A DNA stretch of 64,000 nucleotides, taken from positions 2,540,501 to 2,604,500 of the forward strand of contig JASJOG010000002.1 in the NCBI GenBank assembly GCA_030142905.1, read 5' to 3'. Below are positions 23,195 to 35,100 of this stretch, one piece after another. A program made the position numbers and the translations under genes. The notes under the pieces were generated by a model. The model was not told the DNA's origin, made no database searches, and saw only the letters and a list, made by a program, of their open reading frames with translations. This DNA comes from Heliopora coerulea (taxonomy: Eukaryota; Cnidaria; Anthozoa; Scleralcyonacea; Helioporidae). Numbering within the stretch: position 1 is the stretch's first letter; each line of letters starts with the position of its first letter.

Positions 23195-24700
23195 GTTCGG
23201 CTTATAATCGGGCTTGAAGCCAAAACACAAGAGGCGTCGAGAGAAAAACTATTATTATCTCAATATGCCATGCTATATTTGTTTGGAAGTTAGCCAAATA
23301 CTTTCAATAGAGAGCTCAAGCAACAGGCGTTGTTGAATCACGATAGGCTTTTTCTTAGCTTCAATGCAATATTTCATTCGAAACAAAAGCAAATGAATAA
23401 TTTCAAATCCTAAGGGCGTCGTCAAACTTCTAAAACGCCTTTTTTATTCTGTACAGACGTTACTAAAGGCGTTTCCACGTTCTAAAGACAATGTCTACTC
23501 CTGAAAACGTCTACATCCGTCAGTTAAGTTCACCGCTGACACGCTGATTAGACGTGCTATTATCTCTGCAGGGATATTTAAGTTACTCATCATCTTTGCT
23601 CGCATAATAATTCGGAAACTCAAAACAGTGAAATTGTGAGAGATTGTCAATCACCCAGAAAACGACACACTCGCAAAAACTCGTGAAAAGTAAACCAATT
23701 ACGTTTAGAAATTTTCTATTAGCTAAATAAATTATGGCGACCTCCATGGGCGGCGAAAGATCGAATTGAACCATGAAATTCAACACAGGAATGATAATAC
23801 AACTGCGGCCACAGGTGCGACCGTCGCACTCTACTGATCGCAGTTAATAGTGTTAAGGAGTGACCCCTCTTCACAGGTGCAGGCTCCAGCAATAGTTGGT
23901 GGATGACTTCGAAAGGCTTGCATTGAAGGTCAACTTTTTGTTGTTAGTGAATTTGTGAGTGACGATTCAGCAATGGGGCAGGGAAGAAGAGAGAACTACA
24001 AGGCACTGGGAAAACTGTGACATAAACCGATAACTTTATTGTACGAAACACCAATGCGCAATATGCCCTGATCTGCCCACCCTAGACGGTTTTTTCCGAG
24101 TCTTTGTAGCTAAGATATTTCAAAATTCCACAAGCAACTTTTCCCATTTAAAAAAAAAAAAAAAAAAGCAAGACACCAATCGCGATACGTCGGGTTGAAG
24201 CCAAAGCGCAAGAGTTGTGGAGAAAAATAATTACTATTATATCGCAACATGCCATGCTACTTTAAATGCGTTAGACAGTTGCTAAGTACTTTCAATTAAA
24301 GGACCCGATCAAGAAGTGTTTCCTCCTGTTTGGAAAACTCAAAAACATCAAAATCGTGAAAGATCTAGCTGTTCAGTTAACAACCGGAACTGAACACATT
24401 GCAAAAACTCATCGAAACGTAACCGATTATATTTCTTGATCTTCTATTAGCTGAATAAATCAAAGCTATCTCGGTGTATGGAATTGAACCAAGAATACTT
24501 AAATGAAAATTGCGCCCACAGCGACACCCATCGTATGCTACATATCGGAGTTAATAGACATGGTCAAAGGGTGCCCCCTGCACCGGTGCACTCCAGCAAT
24601 AGTCCGTGGATGGCTTGGACAGGTTGTATGGGAGTAAATGGATCGAGAGGCAAAGCTCACTCGCAATAGCACGCAGTTATGCATCTATTTATTGCTGAAC
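23195..24700 (+). repeat. Diverged tandem duplication
   Basis: Segment 23,195-23,960 is repeated at 24,180-24,700. Landmarks in both are TTGAAGCCAAA, CAAGAG, ATTATTAT, CATGCCATGCTA, TACTTTCAAT, GGAAACTCAAAA, TTGCAAAAACTC, TTCTATTAGCT and CTCCAGCAATAGT. The second copy is shorter by deletions. Open frames inside are not conserved between the copies, so I call no gene. Confidence 0.7.
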
Positions 24701-24954
24701 ATATACAGCTTCATCGCTGAACTTTGCCCAGCGAGTACTTAAAAGGATTGAGAACGGAATTTTGGCACATGTCTCGCATTAGACAGATCCAAATGGTTGT
24801 CGCAACAACGGGGTCTCTCTATTACTGTCACGATGCCGTCGTCTACTTAGGGGGTAACAGACTATTATCTGGAAGGATCATCACACGTATATATTTAAAT
24901 GATACGAATTTCTATAAATTTTTTTGTAGTTGCAGAGAAAATTGGCCTAAAAAA

Positions 24955-25205
24955 GTTAATACTTATTCAGACATGTCACTGACATATTTGTTGGAACAAA
25001 AACGGATATGCAAGTTACCATCCGCCCGGGCTCCTTATCAATGCTGCACTCCACGAGAAGGGTGTTCTAGCCTCTCTTCCGAACCGCTTGCGATATTCCA
25101 CCATATCGGAACATCAGTGAGAGGGGCAACGAGGATTAAATTCGCCGTGCTCATCTTTCATGAGATTACAAGGAAGCTTTTTAAACTGTTCCTAAAGCTG
25201 AATGT
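24955..25205 (+). repeat. Diverged segmental duplicate of 21,376-21,640
   Basis: Partner of the segment near the cystine-knot gene (see there). The 183-codon open frame at 24,724-25,275 runs through it but has no counterpart in the other copy. Confidence 0.6.
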
Positions 25206-25209
25206 GCGA

Positions 25210-26210
25210 TTGCACGACGTATTTGGTATAAACTTACTTTTTTTTATTCATAAGCTTGAGTATTTCTTGTTCTGAACATGTTTGTTCGTATAAAAGGGAA
25301 ATATTGTCAGCAAAATCCAGATTTTTAATTCCTACAATGAAATTCATCTGTCCTGCCATCCTGGTAGCTGAAAAACTGGGTTTTTTTACGACTTGTCACA
25401 GCTTTCATTAACACGAAGTGTAGAAAAATGGTAAAGATTTGGGGTATAAGTATGCCGACTTGAAGAATATTAGCTGAATGTTTCCAGAACCAGTACCTCT
25501 GGTGCTGTGAAATTAGACCTGGCCTTACAAAAGGTGTTGCATTCATTGAGTCTCGGAAACTCAAATACTAGTTTAAAGAAAGTCTGGAAAAAAGTCTTGG
25601 ACGTTGCAAACTATCAAAAAATCTGAATGAACCTGTAAAACAAACTCGAAGAAAAAAATCCACATACTTTTTGTCGTTGTTCTATCGCTTGACGTCAGCA
25701 CTTTCCAGAGTTTTTCGGTTCGCTTTCAGCATAACAGATCAAAACTGTGCCTTTGATTACAATGCTGATTTACACTACTTGATCCGTGAATATGTATGCT
25801 GAGTGACTTGTGACGTAGTCAGGTGCATTCCAAGAAAATCGGCAAATCCTAACCAATTTTCTGGTTTGATCTGACAGCAGTTCATTTGCAATCTTCTGAG
25901 GGAGGCTCGCTATAATATTGTGTGGTTGAAAGTGCTTTTTAAACACATTGTGAAGTAAGGCTGATTATCCCTAGTGAGATAAACATAAGTACAATGATAT
26001 AAGCAAGCACTGGAAGTTCGTCCCTCTGTATCTGCGAAGTACAACGGATAATTGACCAAGAAGACCTAACTGCGCTAGCGTATTTCTTGGAGCTTGATCA
26101 CACGTCGCTAGCAAAATGCTGGCTTTAAGGAGTATCGAGACCAATAAATAAACTCTTTTGAGTTGATTCTAACTTTCAAATGCCTGATATGATGACAGCA
26201 TTTAATCCGC
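25210..26210. other. Intergenic stretch, nothing recognised
   Basis: No coding signal, no defined repeat ends. Confidence 0.4.
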
Positions 26211-26212
26211 TT

Positions 26213-26490
26213 CTACACTATTTTTAATTCAAAATCGCTACTGGTCACATCAAATGCATGATAGGTCACCGAAGTCGTAAAACGTCCGAGGAAATTCATA
26301 AGATGTCAGAACAAATGCATAAGACATCAAAGCAAAATCACAAGAAGGCAAATCAAATTCGTACGACTTCACAAAAAAATTGCAAGATGTCAAAAGAGAT
26401 TCGTTAAATGTTAAAACAAATGCATAAGATGTCAAATCGAAATTGTAAATCGTAGAATCAAATGTGCTATTCATGAAATCAAATTCCCAG
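26213..26490 (+). repeat. Left end array of ~21-bp repeats
   Basis: About ten units such as AAATGCATAAGACATCAAAGC and AAATGCATAAGATGTCAAATC (each about 21 nt). The period gives a 7-residue repeating open frame on the minus strand, which is not a gene. Confidence 0.75.
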
Positions 26491-26623
26491 TGGATCAGTC
26501 AGTTCGGTAAGGTATAAAAGCGCAATTCCCTGTGAAACCAAGGTTATGCAAATGTTTAGAACAAATGCCCATTATCATTGCCATTCGCGATAGCGTGTCG
26601 AAAAAAAAAAACACATCTGAGTC

Positions 26624-27659
26624 ATGCCGCGGTATAACAAATACGACGAGGCAACGAAAAAGCGAGTGGTCAAGCTGTTCCCACAAGGGGAAAGCTGGCA
26701 AATCACAGCTCGAAAAAACGGCATACCTTTCAGCACTGTCCGATCATGGGTAAAAAAGAAAGTTTGAAGAAGCTCTAGAAGAGGCAAGTGAAGTTGAGAA
26801 AACAAGGCCTGGTGGAGGTGTACGTCGAATAAAAATCACCAATGAGCACAAAAATTTCTTAGAACAGCGAATCAATGAAAACCCTGACAGAGTTGCAAGC
26901 AAAACTTGAGTTAGAGATGGGTCTGACAGTCTCCCTCACAGCTGTGAATAACGCTGTGAATGTTTTGATGTATTTCTACAAGAAAATGTATCATGAGCTG
27001 GCCACCATGAATTCTCTACAAAATAAGGAGAAACGTCGTGACTTTCTCCGCACTTTGACGGAAGCCATCGGTAATGACAAGCGGATTGTGTGACAAGACG
27101 AAACCAATTTCATTGTTTGGTGCACACGGTCAACTGGATGGAGCCACCGTAGGCCGTAGAGCTGTTGCAGCTAGTTGCACGTCCAAAGGCCAAAACCTGC
27201 ACATCATTGGTGCGATTGAACAAACTATAAGGGTTGTCCATTATGCAATCCAGCAAGGAAGCCTGGAAAAGGAGGATTTCCTGGTGTGGCTCTGCAGTGG
27301 CTTGTAAATGAGCGTAAAATTAAAGGCATTGCTCACAGTGAACTTGCTGTAGTTATCGACAAAGCTCCAGCGTATTGCAGGGCAGAATAAATTACTGAGG
27401 CGAATCCTGGTGTGCAAGTGGTAAGCTCGGGACATTATAGCCCTGCACTGAATGGAAAAGGATGCTGGTCAGTTGTGAAAAGTGCGATCGAGAGAAAGCT
27501 TTCCGCACGTTAGGCAGAGTTGTTTGTAGCGTCACCTGTCTCCGAATAGTGAGAGAAATTACAGATAAAGCAGTCAATGCTCAACTTGATCCTATGCTGG
27601 TCATGCGCTGCGTAACTCACTGCCAAAAAGCAATGGCCGACTATTATGGACTTGGGTGA
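26624..27659 (+). pseudogene. Degenerate IS630/Tc1-mariner transposase
   Basis: Begins MPRYNKYDEATKKRVVKLF, then WQITARKNGIPFSTVRSWVK, a helix-turn-helix, then a stop. Frame-shifted pieces follow: FEEALEEASEVEKTRPGGG, TELQAKLELEMGLTVSLTAV, the first catalytic motif region QDETNF (about 27,097), the second as VVIDKAPAY (about 27,352-27,378), and HYSPALNGKGCWSVVKSAIE where intact relatives have the third acidic residue near N-P-(I/L)-E. The C-terminal piece ends CQKAMADYYGLG. At least four frame breaks or stops, plus loss of the third acidic residue, make it inactive. Known DDE/D chemistry would be cut-and-paste transposition at TA. Confidence 0.75.
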
Positions 27660-27834
27660 TTTACCAATTGGAAACTGATTGTGACTTGGGATTTAATTGG
27701 GCACATGTGACACAATTAACCATGTGTAAACTCAACTGTTGCGTGCTTTTGTAACAAACTAAAAGCGTGGCAGACGCAAATAGTAAGCATCGTTCCAATT
27801 ATAATAACTTGTCTGTTTAAATTGATACTTGACG

Positions 27835-28065
27835 CATTTGATTTGACATCGCTCAAAATTGATATGACGTCGATCAAGATTGAATTTACATCGTACGAAT
27901 TTGATAACGTCCTCTGATATTGCTTTCACGTTGTTTGAAGTTGATTTGCCATTTTGGGATTTTGGTTTGATATCTTACGTGTTTCATTTGACGTTCTATG
28001 AATTTGATTTGACCTATCATAAATTTGATGCGACCAGTCGCGATTTTGAATTAAAAATGGTGCAG
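27835..28065 (-). repeat. Right end array of ~21-bp repeats
   Basis: Inverted counterpart of 26,213-26,490, with the same period of about 21-22 bp (for example CATTTGACGTTCTATGAATT on the plus strand). Confidence 0.7.
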
Positions 28066-28260
28066 TATGCCACTAGTAGGAAGCCCATGACCCATCTTTC
28101 TCATTATTTTTAAAAGTTTAATAAAAATCTGTCATACAATTTTTTTTTAAATGCGATGTTTCATTCAAAGATTTCCACCTTATTCTTTAAAATTAAAACA
28201 TTGTAAGACTTCCATGGTTAAAGCACTGAGAATACTCGAGAACAGGTTATAGCCACAAAT

Positions 28261-28352
28261 CAGGCTTGGACTGGCCGTTGTGCCATTGTACCGTAGAACA
28301 ACAGTAAGACACTGTTTTGGGGCGCGATGGCACAATGGCTAGTCTAAGCCTG
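28261..28352. repeat. 92-bp hairpin element
   Basis: Arms of 25 bp at 28,261-28,285 (starting CAGGCTTGGACTGGCC) and 28,328-28,352 (ending AGTCTAAGCCTG), with 3 mismatches and a 42-bp loop. Probably a tiny MITE. Confidence 0.6.
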
Positions 28353-28359
28353 GAATAAC

Positions 28360-29980
28360 TACTTAAAAAATTATTTAACTGACCTAGGATAAAACGATCG
28401 TAGCTACAGAATTGAAAACTCCAGAGAGCCTCAATAAGATAGATTGCTTGAATCCATTTACTTCACAATGTTTTACAATGGTAAAAAGGACTACAAAATT
28501 TCTGAATGAATCGTCATTAAATAAATAGACTTTTGTGTATTTTTAAAGAATACGCATATTTGCGGCGTTTAAATTATATAGTTCATTTATGTTGCCTAAT
28601 CCAGGACACTTCCTTTTGAATTCCATACATATTTGTACTTTTGTACTTTCGTACATTTTGTACACTGTACATTTTCCGGGGACAAATTACAATTTCACAA
28701 GTATTCTGTTTCAATCTTCTCACTTTAAATTTTGTCATTTAATCAATGGAAAATGCAGCATTTCTCTTCCATGTCAAGTGCTCATGCGGTACTCTTCGAT
28801 GTCTTGAAGCCTGCCAAAAATGTTAAAAACATCTTTGAACGTACGAAGTTTGTGTAAGGGCAGCAAGATTGATAACATATCGGGGACCACAAAATGGAAA
28901 ATTAAAGAAGCTGGAAAGTTTGTTAATTAAATATTATGTAATAATTATTAAAGCAATAATCTCATCCGTGTAACCACTCTTAAATTACAACAGAATTGAA
29001 ATAAAAATGAAAAGTGTTTGATTGGAAAGATCTAACAAAGCACTAAAGAACGACACTAGAACAAGTAATCTACGAAACTATGTACGTCTTTGCAGTTATT
29101 CAACGAAATCAATTTAGACTTTAAATATAAATGCGATTCACGAAATTGTACATCACCAGACTAAAAACATATCAACGTACGCATACGCTTTTCTTCCTCA
29201 AACAGATTTTTCCGTCTCGTACTACACTACAGTCAGGAGTTCTGCACTTATACTTATTTGGCATGTGAAATTATGATGAAAATATTTCAGACGTATCTAA
29301 AACAAAACCACCATGAACAAGCTGAAAACAAGCATTTTTGTTTCAGCTGTTGTGGGCAGTTTTGGGGTAGATTTATTGCAATGGCAACACTAATGTTATA
29401 TCAAAATGTCTACTTTCACAAAATGCATCTGTAATTCAGTTCGACTTGATAATGAGCTTGTGTCGTAAAGTAAAAATATCGCAATCATTCGCACGCCTTG
29501 TCGTTGACTCAAATCTTAACTTTTCAATATTTTTCGGAATTTGTTTCATTCTATAATTTATGAAATTGTCCACTGGCACCGGGTTTCACAGAATCGTTTC
29601 AACAGGTCTCATAAAGTAAGGCCTTCATTAACCAGTTTCCCTGACCAGCCAGGAAGTTTGGTTTTCACTTTCCTCAGCCGGCCAGCGGGTACCGACGAAG
29701 ACGACATGACACTTTTTGTATGTCGACCTTCTAGGTCTTTCTTGTGCAAGAACATTTATTTGCTGGTTTCGCACATTCTCAGTTGCAACTCGGTAATCGA
29801 AATATTGATTACTTATTAACAGAGTGTAAGGTCTGTACGGGAAAGTATTTGCCTGAGGGGTTTTTTTCATTAATTTTAACTAAGCTTTGTGTTCATGAGT
29901 TAGCGGCTAAAGTCTACTTCTTTGTTTTTACATATTACTTCGTGTTTTTGCATCTATTCATCTAGTTTTCAACTAAAAAT
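28360..29980. other. Intergenic stretch, nothing recognised
   Basis: Short unrelated open frames only. No defined repeat boundaries seen. Confidence 0.4.
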
Positions 29981-29984
29981 TATC

Positions 29985-30200
29985 GTCGAGAACATTTAAC
30001 TTCTTTTTTCGTAGTTTGTTGTTATAAATCTTTTTTAAAACGTACATGAATCTGGTTCGTTTGTCTTCAAATCTACTCGGAAATTTCCCGCCAAAACCCG
30101 CCGGTCTGTACGAAAAACTTATTGCACGGCCAGGCAGCCAATCAGCGTGCGTCATCTTGCGTACAAACCTGATAGCGAGCTCAGCCATATAATAATACAA
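29985..30200 (-). repeat. Dispersed repeat with GGCTGAGCTCG core
   Basis: The complement reads GGCTGAGCTCGC, TACGCAAGATGACGCACGC, AGACCGGCGGGTTTTGGCGG; the diverged plus-strand relative is at 1822-1990. Confidence 0.55.
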
Positions 30201-30209
30201 AATAATACC

Positions 30210-32060
30210 ATGACATGTCCGCAAATTGTAATCAAATGTTCCCTCAAGCCTCGGGAGGCTTTGCAAAATTCCTCGGGCTTACGAAATATGGAAATTCCAC
30301 CTATAATAATTTTCTACTTATAATAATCTCATGGACATACACGATTCCTCAATATTTCACAATGCTGTACACCCATCACTTGCTTTCGAAGGTTATCTCG
30401 TTTACATATCAAACGAATCGAGGACCTACTTGTACGATACGAATGTCGAATACGAATGTTCGTCCTGATGTATCCGATAAACTAACTGGAGTGACCGAAT
30501 CGAAAGCAAGAATTATGTCGTTGAGACAACCATATATACCTCAGCACGTATCGTGTAAATGGAGTATGCAATAGATTATACGAACCGGGATATCCATGTT
30601 AACTGATGTGACTAATTCAATGAAGATATTGCACGGCTGTAACAACAACCAAAATTAGGGAGTTTAAAAGCAAGTGTGTACGGCGACGGCAGTGTACGAA
30701 GCAGAACAATTTTAAGCATTTGAATATGATAACATTCCATTAACATTGTAATGAATTATAAATGTTGTATTTACACTTTGGAGACTCTTTCCAGCAACTC
30801 TCGTCCGTTTGTCAACATTTAAACGGCTAAAAAGGTTCTACGTATTGTGTGCCAACGTGGCCGTGAAACTGTGGAAGCACTCTCGTCGAAGTACTATATA
30901 GAAGCATGACGCCGTTGAAAATACTCTTGCGACAACAAATTATTCGTTCTTTTTGTTTTGAATAAGAATCTCTTTTGTACGAAGACTTTGTCATAAACCT
31001 CGCCGTACTGTCTGCTTAAAATCCCCATTAATTAACAAAATACGAGGGAAGATTTTCGTGACAGAAGTCAGCCTGGTCAGTCGGGCAAGCTTGACTGGTA
31101 TTGAAACGCCTTAAACATCTCAAGGACGAACTAAAGTCGGTTTAGTTTACTGGACAGAGGTATGTTAACAATTGTAGATCAATGGCTTCTTCGAAATCAG
31201 AAGCCCGTGCACATTGAAGAGCTACCGTTTTATAATAAGATTAAACAAATAATGCATGAATAAGAGAAGTGAAATCGATTCTTCATCACCTTCCAAACCA
31301 AAAAATCTTATACATGATACGTTGTGAATGTTCGTTCATAGTGCTATCATAGACAACAAGTTGACGGTCCTTAAGCTCATATACTCAGAAAAACGTTTTC
31401 AGAGCATAAGACGTGGATTGAACGCGCATAGCGTTGGTTCGATACATATATGCCGCTCATGCGGTAGCCACAAAAATGAGTAGGCAGCCATAAAAATGAG
31501 TGTACCACTCATCACCAGAAGCTTTAGGGTTCGATTCGAATCTGATGCTAAGAAAAACGTTTTTATGAGTAAATAAGCAATATGTACATTAGAGTTGTGA
31601 TGACTCAAGTCGTACATTTGCTAAGACACGACACCACTCAAGTCAGTTGCTAAACAGTTTTTAAAAAATTAGGTACAAGTCTGTCAGTAAGCCTGATAGG
31701 CTCAATTCTTAATTTTGACGTCTTACGAGTAACTTATCATATTTGTTCACCACGTTACGCTCGACTCTGCTAAGAAAAGGTTTATGAATTGACTCAGTCG
31801 AGACTCAATTTCAAGTGACTCGACTACAATATCAGCTGGACGAACGTTCATTGGTCGTCAATAAAATTAATCTTCATTTTATCCTCAACGAAAACGGTAA
31901 TGAAGTAAAACTCATTACGTACTAACATTTAAAATCGACAATAAAACATCTGAACCAGTAATCCGATCGAGTCAGTGGCCGTCGAACTTTTCAGAAGAGC
32001 AACTGGATTGGTGACATGGACTGTGCAAACAAGTCCTTAAAACACAACTAATTAAAGCAA
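30210..32060. other. Stretch between the last repeat and the BRCA1 3' end
   Basis: No gene supported. 31,395-31,560 has B-box-like GGTTCGATTCGAATCTG and paired AGAAAAACGTTTT words, so it may contain a worn SINE. No clear AATAAA was found for BRCA1 within about 300 bp of its stop. Confidence 0.35.
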
Positions 32061-32068
32061 AAAATAAC

Positions 32069-32142
32069 TCACTGGTAGTTAGCGACACTATCGGTGACCC
32101 ATTCAGCGGACACGGGAAATGTATTGTATGTTTCACAAACGT
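32069..32142 (-). CDS. BRCA1: BRCA1 exon 21 (BRCT2 end, stop)
   Basis: VCETYNTFPVSAEWVTDSVA, then NYQ and TGA (32,069-32,071); human [20 protein letters not shown]. The conserved Trp of the last BRCT helix is present. The stop overlaps a perfect donor (CA/GTGAGT). Splicing there to an acceptor at 31,950 would instead add CFIVDFKC and a TAG. I prefer the simple stop. Confidence 0.82.
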
Positions 32143-35100
32143 CTGAAAAAGAAAAGAAAATTTCATCCGTGCAATCGAAGAACAAGTACATAAACTATAT
32201 TTAAGCTATTGTTTTGCCAAACACTGTGATGGCTATCAGCGTTCGGAAATTCTACAAGCTTGTTTTGTGTTTTAACACCGGAACTCCACAATGTTCAACG
32301 CAAGTTACAGGAGACCTAAACAGAATAAAACGTACCAAGGTTTAGATCAGACACTCACAACATACCTTGAACCTGCAACTTTGTGTTCTTGGACATTATC
32401 GGGTCAACTATAACCACCAAATCTGATACCTATAGGAAGACAGAAAATCAATAATCAAACAACAGCAACAATAATCTATTTTATTATACTGACTACGATA
32501 TAAATTTTATTACAAATGACTTTTGCTTTTCCAAGATGTTTTTGATTGCTATTTTCACCGCTCACAGTGAAGACATCATTTGTTCTGTCACGTCAACCAC
32601 TAATGACTATGAGAAAATAGATTAGAGAATTTATAAAGTGTAAAGTGTCTTCATTTACACTGGATAGCCCTGTCAGTTACCTAAGCTGTTTGCTTTATGT
32701 TCACTTGTAGACAATTTCTGTCACATCCTCTCCATAATAACAATGAAGAATGGCAAGAGCACGTGACCCCACGCCCAAAACCATTGGGACGAATTTCTTT
32801 ATTTACCATTTCGGTGTGATCCCGTTTACTGCAGATCTCCATCTCTCTCCCAAGTAAAAGTCAAATTATAACGAACCAATTCTACATGTCTCACGAAAAC
32901 AAAACTCTTCAAAATTTATGCTACTCTGTACATAAAGATTTGTGTTACTCTCATGGAGATGTTTCCGAACACCAGTTTTGTGTCATATTCGACTATAAAT
33001 AACTTCTTTGCGTGATAACAGTGACCTAATACCCCTTCCACATCGAATGAACCAAATTATTTGATTTAAGCCACTTTTTGCCAAACTTATCAAGAATTTC
33101 CAATCGAAATTTCTTAATAGGTTATACAAGATTACATCTACATTATCCTGGTTATCACGTCAACCACGGCTGTTAGTCAAGGAGGAGGTGAGAAAGAATT
33201 TGGATATGAAGTTGATATTTTGGTTGCATGAGTAAAATGTCTATAAAATGCGCGGTCTTTGATTCTTTGTTCTCTTTTTGCTTAATTCTTTGATGCATGC
33301 TATTGCAATAATTTGTGATTGCACTAGAATCGTATCCAGGAAAGGTTAAAACAGTTTTTGGAGATTCATGTCAGAAATTGCAGCAAGACACCATTATAAT
33401 TTGTTTCTTTGCTACTCAAGCTGTGTTAAGCATTACGTGTAGGTGCTCAAAAAATCTCCGAGCACCATACGGGACTGAAACTCCGAGATTCAGGATTTTT
33501 CTATGTCCTAGGGTCTTGCCACAATTCGAACATCAAGAAATAACAATATTTGAACGACCTCCACTGCAGCTTCGCACACCAAGATCATCCGACAGGAGAT
33601 TTACCGGCATCTAACGGCTTTGTTGCAGAAGGCAAAACAGCAACTTGTTTGTAACTTATTACGTACCACAAAGCCATTGCGATAAAGTCGAAAGTTATTG
33701 TTTTCATCTTCTTTTTACTCAAATCTGGAGTAAACAAGATGTTTATTTTCGAGGTTTGTTTCCCTCTGTATAACGGTTTGCTGTCGAGCAAGTTGTCGAC
33801 TGACTCGCTCCAGGTTTAAATACCTTAAGAAACCTTGCTCTGCCATCTGAATTCTTGTTGCTTAAGGGTTAGAGCGTCTGGTTAGCATTACGAATATCAA
33901 GCGTTAAAGTCCCGTTTGGGGCTAAGAGTTTTTTTGAGTCCCGAGGACTTTAAACAGCTGGAGCAGCACGAAACAACAGAACTTTAGGTTTTAAGCATGT
34001 TAATGCTGACAGCTGAATGGTACACAACGACTCTAGGATTCTTAGTATACGCTCTAGGCTTGGGTCTGATTTGAAACTTAGATAATGTCGTCATGCTACC
34101 AGAATGCTACGAGGGTCTATTGAATCACGGAGAACGGTATTTCCCGTACAAAATTAGGGAAACGTAGTAACAGATATCGTGTGCAGTTGAGTACCAATCT
34201 TTATGTACTACAGGTAAATGCCCACTTGATAACATCTAGCTACATGAAGTTAAACGTTATTCAAACAACTCACTCACTCTTTTACTAACAGCATCCTGTT
34301 TCGAGTAAATTACTTGTCCACCACAAAACTGGACGAGATGGGTAATGTGAACTAGATAACGTAAGATCAGCACAGTAAGGAAGCAGGCAAGTAAGCAAGC
34401 AAGCATCAAAGTCTCAATTGATACAGAATAACCCCTCAGCCATGGCTAATATATACATATATATTAAAAAAAAAGAAAAAGAAAAAGGAGTGGTTTATCA
34501 GATTAAAATCACGAGGCGATAACTTAATGTTTTAAGATCCCATAAAACACAAACTGGGGGTTAGGAAATGACATTTGAAACGAGTTCCTTAATACGCTAA
34601 TTCGCGAGGGAAGTTTGGAATTATTATTAATTATAACATATTAATAATTAATACAATTAATAATATAATAATATAATTAATAATAATTATTAATTATAAA
34701 CTGCAAATATCACATTTAAAGACATGACACGGTTATGATTTTCTTTTGTATTTTCCTTAGGATTTCTTAATGAGTTTTAGTTTTAAGTCTGATTCTGGGA
34801 CTTAATAGTAAAGACTTTTTGTAATTCATGGTTATTTGTCCAATGATTGGAGTTTGTAATTAGTTTTTACCAACAGGATGCATAGGGACATTTAAGGCTT
34901 GCAGTTTTGCATCTTCATAAAGGAGCATTGCCCCGAAACGTAGATTTTACTAAGACTTCATTAAAGAGTTAACTAATGAGTACATTTCTGTGCTACTCGA
35001 ATTGGTAGAGGTTGATGATTCATATATTCTGATACTTGAAATTTCCTTTATAATATACAAAATCTAATTCAAATGTACGTAAAAGAATATTATACTGGAA

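Larger units (their letters stand above)
26213..28065 (+). mobile_element. Tc1/mariner (IS630-type) element with repeat-built long ends
   Basis: Outer ends CTACACTATTTTTAATTC (left) and CTGCACCATTTTTAATTC (right, complement) match at 15 of 18 bases. The right flank is TA. Inverted similarity continues through CAAAATCG, ACTGGTC, CATCAAAT and ATGATAGGTCA. Each end then becomes a degenerate direct array with a period of about 21 bp, roughly AAATTCATAAGATGTCAAATC, for about 250 bp. A degenerate transposase gene lies between the arms. The element is 1.85 kb. Confidence 0.75.

Noticed and set aside
24478..24669. 63-codon frame in duplicated segment as a gene
   Set aside because: The reading frame is not kept in the 23,195-23,960 copy.
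24724..25275. 183-codon open frame
   Set aside because: It runs into a duplicated segment whose other copy (21,376-21,640) does not keep the frame, so there is no selection on it.
26250..26474. 74-codon frame with repeating LTSYEF-like heptads
   Set aside because: Product of the 21-bp repeats in the transposon end.
33315..33614. 99-codon plus-strand frame in BRCA1 intron 19
   Set aside because: No motif, no splice context, low-complexity surroundings.
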